DNA of 7,391 bases from Candidatus Hecatellales archaeon ex4484_218 (GTDB taxonomy: Archaea; Thermoproteota; Bathyarchaeia; Hecatellales; Hecatellaceae), in contig NJEB01000072.1 in NCBI GenBank assembly GCA_002254975.1, positions 1 to 7,391 on the forward strand. The letters run 5' to 3'. The notes beneath the pieces were generated by a model. It was given only the letters and a program-made list of their open reading frames with translations, was not told the DNA's origin and did no database searches. The translations under genes were made by a program, and so were the position numbers. This document shows, piece by piece, positions 5,106 to 7,391 of the stretch (position 1 is its first letter; each line of letters starts with the position of its first letter).

Positions 5106-6587
5106 CTAAAGCTGACCGATTACAGTATTTAGAACACATCTAAAAGCATAGGAAAAACTTGCGGTTATTAATAGTAGGAATAAAAGTTTAACCTCTAACC
5201 TTATCTTAGAATTTTTACCACTTTGAGCTAATGCTCCTAACAAAAATAAACCTTCAACAGTAAAAATTTGAAGAGGTAAATTAAAAATTAGTCTGGATTG
5301 AAGTACTATGTTTGAGATGGGAAAAATTAGTGAGGTAATTAAAATCCAAGCTAAAAGTAGCTGGTGAAAATTATCCTTATGAAGACCTACACTAAAAATT
5401 CCTAATGTGGAAAGAAAAAGTATTAAAAAATTTGAGTAGATTCCTCCTGAAAAAATTCTTATTGTCATAAATAGGTTTGATGGAAAATTTTTTAAGTTGG
5501 CAAATTCTATGTTTGAAGTTACGGTTGTATAGGCAATAGCTCCTCCAGTTAAAGTTTGAAAAATTAAAGATTTAATGGCTAAATCTGTAAAAACATTGAT
5601 GGCTAAGATTAAGGCTACTGGAAAAATTTCTTTCTTAAATTTTTCTGAAAAATTTTTTCTGGAAAATTTTAACAGAAGATAGATGAATGTTATTCCCATA
5701 AGCATACTCCAAGTCCATGGATGGATAAATATTATGGGGATAGAAGTTCCTAACATAAGCCAAAAAAATTTTTTTGAGGGTTTGACGGAATATTTAAGCA
5801 AAAATGTTAGAAATAGGTAGCAGAAGGAAAGTGCAAAAAGATTGGAGTAAAAAGCTGCAAAAACACCAACAGTAACCAAGTAACTTGAGGCTGTAAAAAG
5901 GGTTATGGTTGAAGCATAAAACCTATTTTTTAAACCTTCAAATGTAAAAAAATAAACAGTAAAAAGGATAAACAAAATTAAAAATGGAAGTTGAAATTTT
6001 ACAAGGTCCAAAATATTTGCTTCTGTAAAAAGAGCTATAAAATATAGGATTAGTAGATGAAATGGACGTTGACCCTGGTCTACTGTTGTAAATGCTTGAT
6101 TAATTGCTTGACTGATGGATGGTTGAATAATTAGTTTATGAAGAAAATCAATGTAACGTTTTGCATCTACTCCTATAGGTTTAACTTCAGGGTTGATTGT
6201 TGGATTGTAAGGGTATAATGTTAAAACTAAACCTAAACATACAGCAAAAAAAATTATTACAGTAGATTTTTTAACTGGCAAATCTAATGTTTCAAATTTT
6301 TTGATTTTTTCCACCATTTTTTGGAAAAATTTTGGTTTTTTTCTGAAGATTTTTGTTAAAGGTTTTACTAGCCATGTATAGATACCAACCATAAATAGGG
6401 TTGGGGTAATGGTTGTTGTAAAACGTAAAAACCATGTTTCTGTTTGGGTAAGGTTGTCAAAAATTTCTATTTTAATCCATGGGTTGATTATCCAACTCAC
6501 CAAAATTGTTAGTTGAATTATTGTTAAAACTATTAGAATAATCAGTACAGTTTTTTTGGTAATACTTTTAAAGAGGTCTTTTTTCAA
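5106..6587 (-). CDS. Polytopic membrane protein, possibly a GT-C-type glycosyltransferase
   Basis: The 493-residue protein has roughly 12-14 hydrophobic segments, at about 13-35, 53-75, 107-126, 172-187, 198-217, then closely spaced from 224 to 336 and again from 385 to 484. The lysine-rich loop 76-106 should be cytoplasmic by the positive-inside rule. That places the long loop 127-171, with D141 in IGVDAKRYIDF, outside, followed by QGQRPFH at 171-177. A large outer loop with an Asp after the first helix of the core and a late R-x-x-x-x-x-P element (R432 to P438) resemble GT-C enzymes, which move sugars from lipid carriers. I recognise no family with certainty, so a transporter or structural protein remains possible. 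The start is TTG at 6587 without a ribosome site; a TATA box at 6624-6631 predicts a short leader. It is transcribed alone and diverges from the secreted-protein gene. Confidence 0.75.
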   Translation of the reverse strand: MKKDLFKSITKKTVLIILIVLTIIQLTILVSWIINPWIKIEIFDNLTQTETWFLRFTTTITPTLFMVGIYTWLVKPLTKIFRKKPKFFQKMVEKIKKFETLDLPVKKSTVIIFFAVCLGLVLTLYPYNPTINPEVKPIGVDAKRYIDFLHKLIIQPSISQAINQAFTTVDQGQRPFHLLILYFIALFTEANILDLVKFQLPFLILFILFTVYFFTFEGLKNRFYASTITLFTASSYLVTVGVFAAFYSNLFALSFCYLFLTFLLKYSVKPSKKFFWLMLGTSIPIIFIHPWTWSMLMGITFIYLLLKFSRKNFSEKFKKEIFPVALILAINVFTDLAIKSLIFQTLTGGAIAYTTVTSNIEFANLKNFPSNLFMTIRIFSGGIYSNFLILFLSTLGIFSVGLHKDNFHQLLLAWILITSLIFPISNIVLQSRLIFNLPLQIFTVEGLFLLGALAQSGKNSKIRLEVKLLFLLLITASFSYAFRCVLNTVIGQL

Positions 6588-6623
6588 TGTTGATTTTAGA
6601 TTAAAGGTTTTCCCACATAATAA

Positions 6624-6631
6624 TTTTTATA
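6624..6631 (-). promoter_or_regulatory. TATA box of the membrane protein gene
   Basis: TATAAAAA on the minus strand is centred 41 nt before the TTG at 6587. Archaeal spacing predicts a start near 6600 and a leader of about 13 nt with no ribosome-binding site. Confidence 0.5.
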
Positions 6632-6800
6632 CTTGTAACCCAAAATTTTTCCTTATAACTTTAAATTTTTTCTTCTAGTTTAACAGTTTTATCTAGGAAA
6701 AATAATAATTTTTACAGTTTTTTGGTGTTTAACTTTAAGTTTTGGATGATTTAGGTTTTATTTTGTTCTTGGATGCTTTTTTGTTAAATTTTTTTGACCG

Positions 6801-6815
6801 AAAGTTTTTTATATT
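6801..6815 (+). promoter_or_regulatory. BRE/TATA promoter of the secreted-protein gene
   Basis: The purine stretch CCGAAAG (6798-6804, BRE-like) directly precedes TTTTTTATATT (6805-6815). This is the clearest archaeal promoter in the window. Transcription should begin near 6838, leaving a leader of about 30 nt that includes the GGAGG ribosome site. The rest of the 280-bp gap 6588-6867 is T-rich, and I see no gene or structured RNA in it. Confidence 0.65.
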
Positions 6816-6851
6816 AAATTAAGGGTAGACTTAATCTATTGAAAAGTTAAT

Positions 6852-6856
6852 GGAGG
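6852..6856 (+). promoter_or_regulatory. Ribosome-binding site of the secreted-protein gene
   Basis: GGAGG, extended to GGAGGAG, lies 11 nt before the ATG at 6868. With the strong promoter it suggests high expression and supports this start. Confidence 0.6.
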
Positions 6857-6867
6857 AGTTCTAGATT

Positions 6868-7391
6868 ATGAATAAGGTAAAAGTTCTAATATCAACGATG
6901 CTAATCGCTGTTTTGGTTGCAAGTACTTTTGGTGTTGTGATTTCAGTAGCCCAAAGACCATCTCCAGAATATCTTGAAAGTAAGGGTGTACTTCATACCG
7001 ACAATTATATTCTGTATCCTTACGATGAAAGCAAAAGCTTAAATTTTGGTGTTTCAGCTTATGGTGAGCCTATCTATGCTGAGCCAATAATCGACCCAAC
7101 AACCGGAAAACTAAAAGCTGATTATTCAGATTATATTGACCAATGTGTTGGCTTAGAATATGATGGTGTTGATGTTTTCTGTAATCCTGTTATTCCTGTG
7201 AAAATGTGGTGTAACGGTTGGGTTATTAATATTACTTGGATTGAGGACGCAGAGTATAAGAATTTGTGGGCGTATGCCTTATTTAGTGATACTTTAAATG
7301 CTGAGGATAGTGTTGCTGGTCCGTGGCATAGAGCTTCATCCGCATATAGTACTGCTTCTGATGAGCTTGGTGGAAGAAGATGGGGTGGAAA
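6868..7391 (+). CDS. Secreted or surface protein of unknown family, N-terminal part (cut by window edge)
   Basis: The 174 visible codons begin with a clear signal peptide: MNKVKVL, then a hydrophobic core to about residue 27 ending in ISVAQ. The mature part is acidic and aromatic-rich (YILYPYDESKS, DYSDYIDQ, YDGVDVFCNP) and contains three cysteines, near the DQC, FCN and WCN stretches, plus one sequon (NIT). I do not recognise the family. Cysteines in an extracellular protein could form a disulfide, and the Tyr/Trp/Gly content with short beta-like segments fits an exported beta-rich domain; both are inference. The strong BRE/TATA promoter and GGAGGAG site suggest an abundant product such as a surface-layer or cell-envelope component. 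Codons such as GCG, GAC and CCG appear more often than in neighbouring genes, which also fits high expression. The C-terminus, and so any membrane anchor, is outside the window. Confidence 0.85.
   Translation, partial: MNKVKVLISTMLIAVLVASTFGVVISVAQRPSPEYLESKGVLHTDNYILYPYDESKSLNFGVSAYGEPIYAEPIIDPTTGKLKADYSDYIDQCVGLEYDGVDVFCNPVIPVKMWCNGWVINITWIEDAEYKNLWAYALFSDTLNAEDSVAGPWHRASSAYSTASDELGGRRWGG

Noticed and set aside
1..7391. CRISPR arrays, tRNA/rRNA genes, insertion sequences, attachment sites
   Set aside because: I saw no regularly spaced identical repeats, no cloverleaf-like segments, no transposase or integrase motifs and no terminal inverted repeats flanking a gene block.

Overview
The window is AT-rich and looks archaeal. 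The promoters I can read are TATA/BRE type, ribosome-binding sites are GGTG or GGAGG, half of the genes start with TTG, one mRNA looks leaderless, and the protein families (PUA/PP-loop protein, DUF1284, HEPN/MNT pair, NHL propeller with a C-terminal anchor) are common in archaea. Within Archaea an uncultured Thermoproteota/Bathyarchaeia-like lineage is my guess, but nothing in the sequence fixes this. No rRNA, tRNA, CRISPR array or transposase is visible.

Layout. (1) Positions 2182 down to 1, minus strand: a tightly packed three-gene operon. It encodes a cysteine-rich DUF1284 protein, a zinc-ribbon/PUA/PP-loop protein of the PAPS-reductase superfamily, and an HAD-type hydrolase cut by the window edge. 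The first two genes overlap by 14 nt and the last two are 2 nt apart. The architecture suggests sulfur or redox chemistry on RNA; this is inference. (2) 2306-3427, plus: a secreted, membrane-anchored six-bladed NHL-type propeller with a coiled-coil stalk and a C-terminal transmembrane helix. (3) 3428-3684: a convergent intergenic stretch with an 11-bp hairpin built from GTAGCCTA units and followed by a T run. (4) 3685-4926: a toxin-antitoxin-like cluster with a HEPN gene overlapping a downstream MNT nucleotidyltransferase, plus a second MNT transcribed divergently from the same short promoter region. (5) 5106-6587, minus: a large polytopic membrane protein with a layout resembling GT-C glycosyltransferases. 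(6) 6868 to the end, plus: the N-terminal part of a secreted protein of unknown family behind the clearest promoter in the window.

How the parts may work together. The most informative blocks are the sulfur/RNA-modification-like operon and the MNT-HEPN-MNT triad. The second has a split arrangement, with one toxin-like HEPN flanked by two nucleotidyltransferases of different subtypes. The surface proteins carry N-x-S/T sequons and could be glycosylated, which loosely fits the GT-C-like membrane protein, but no direct link between them is shown by the sequence.
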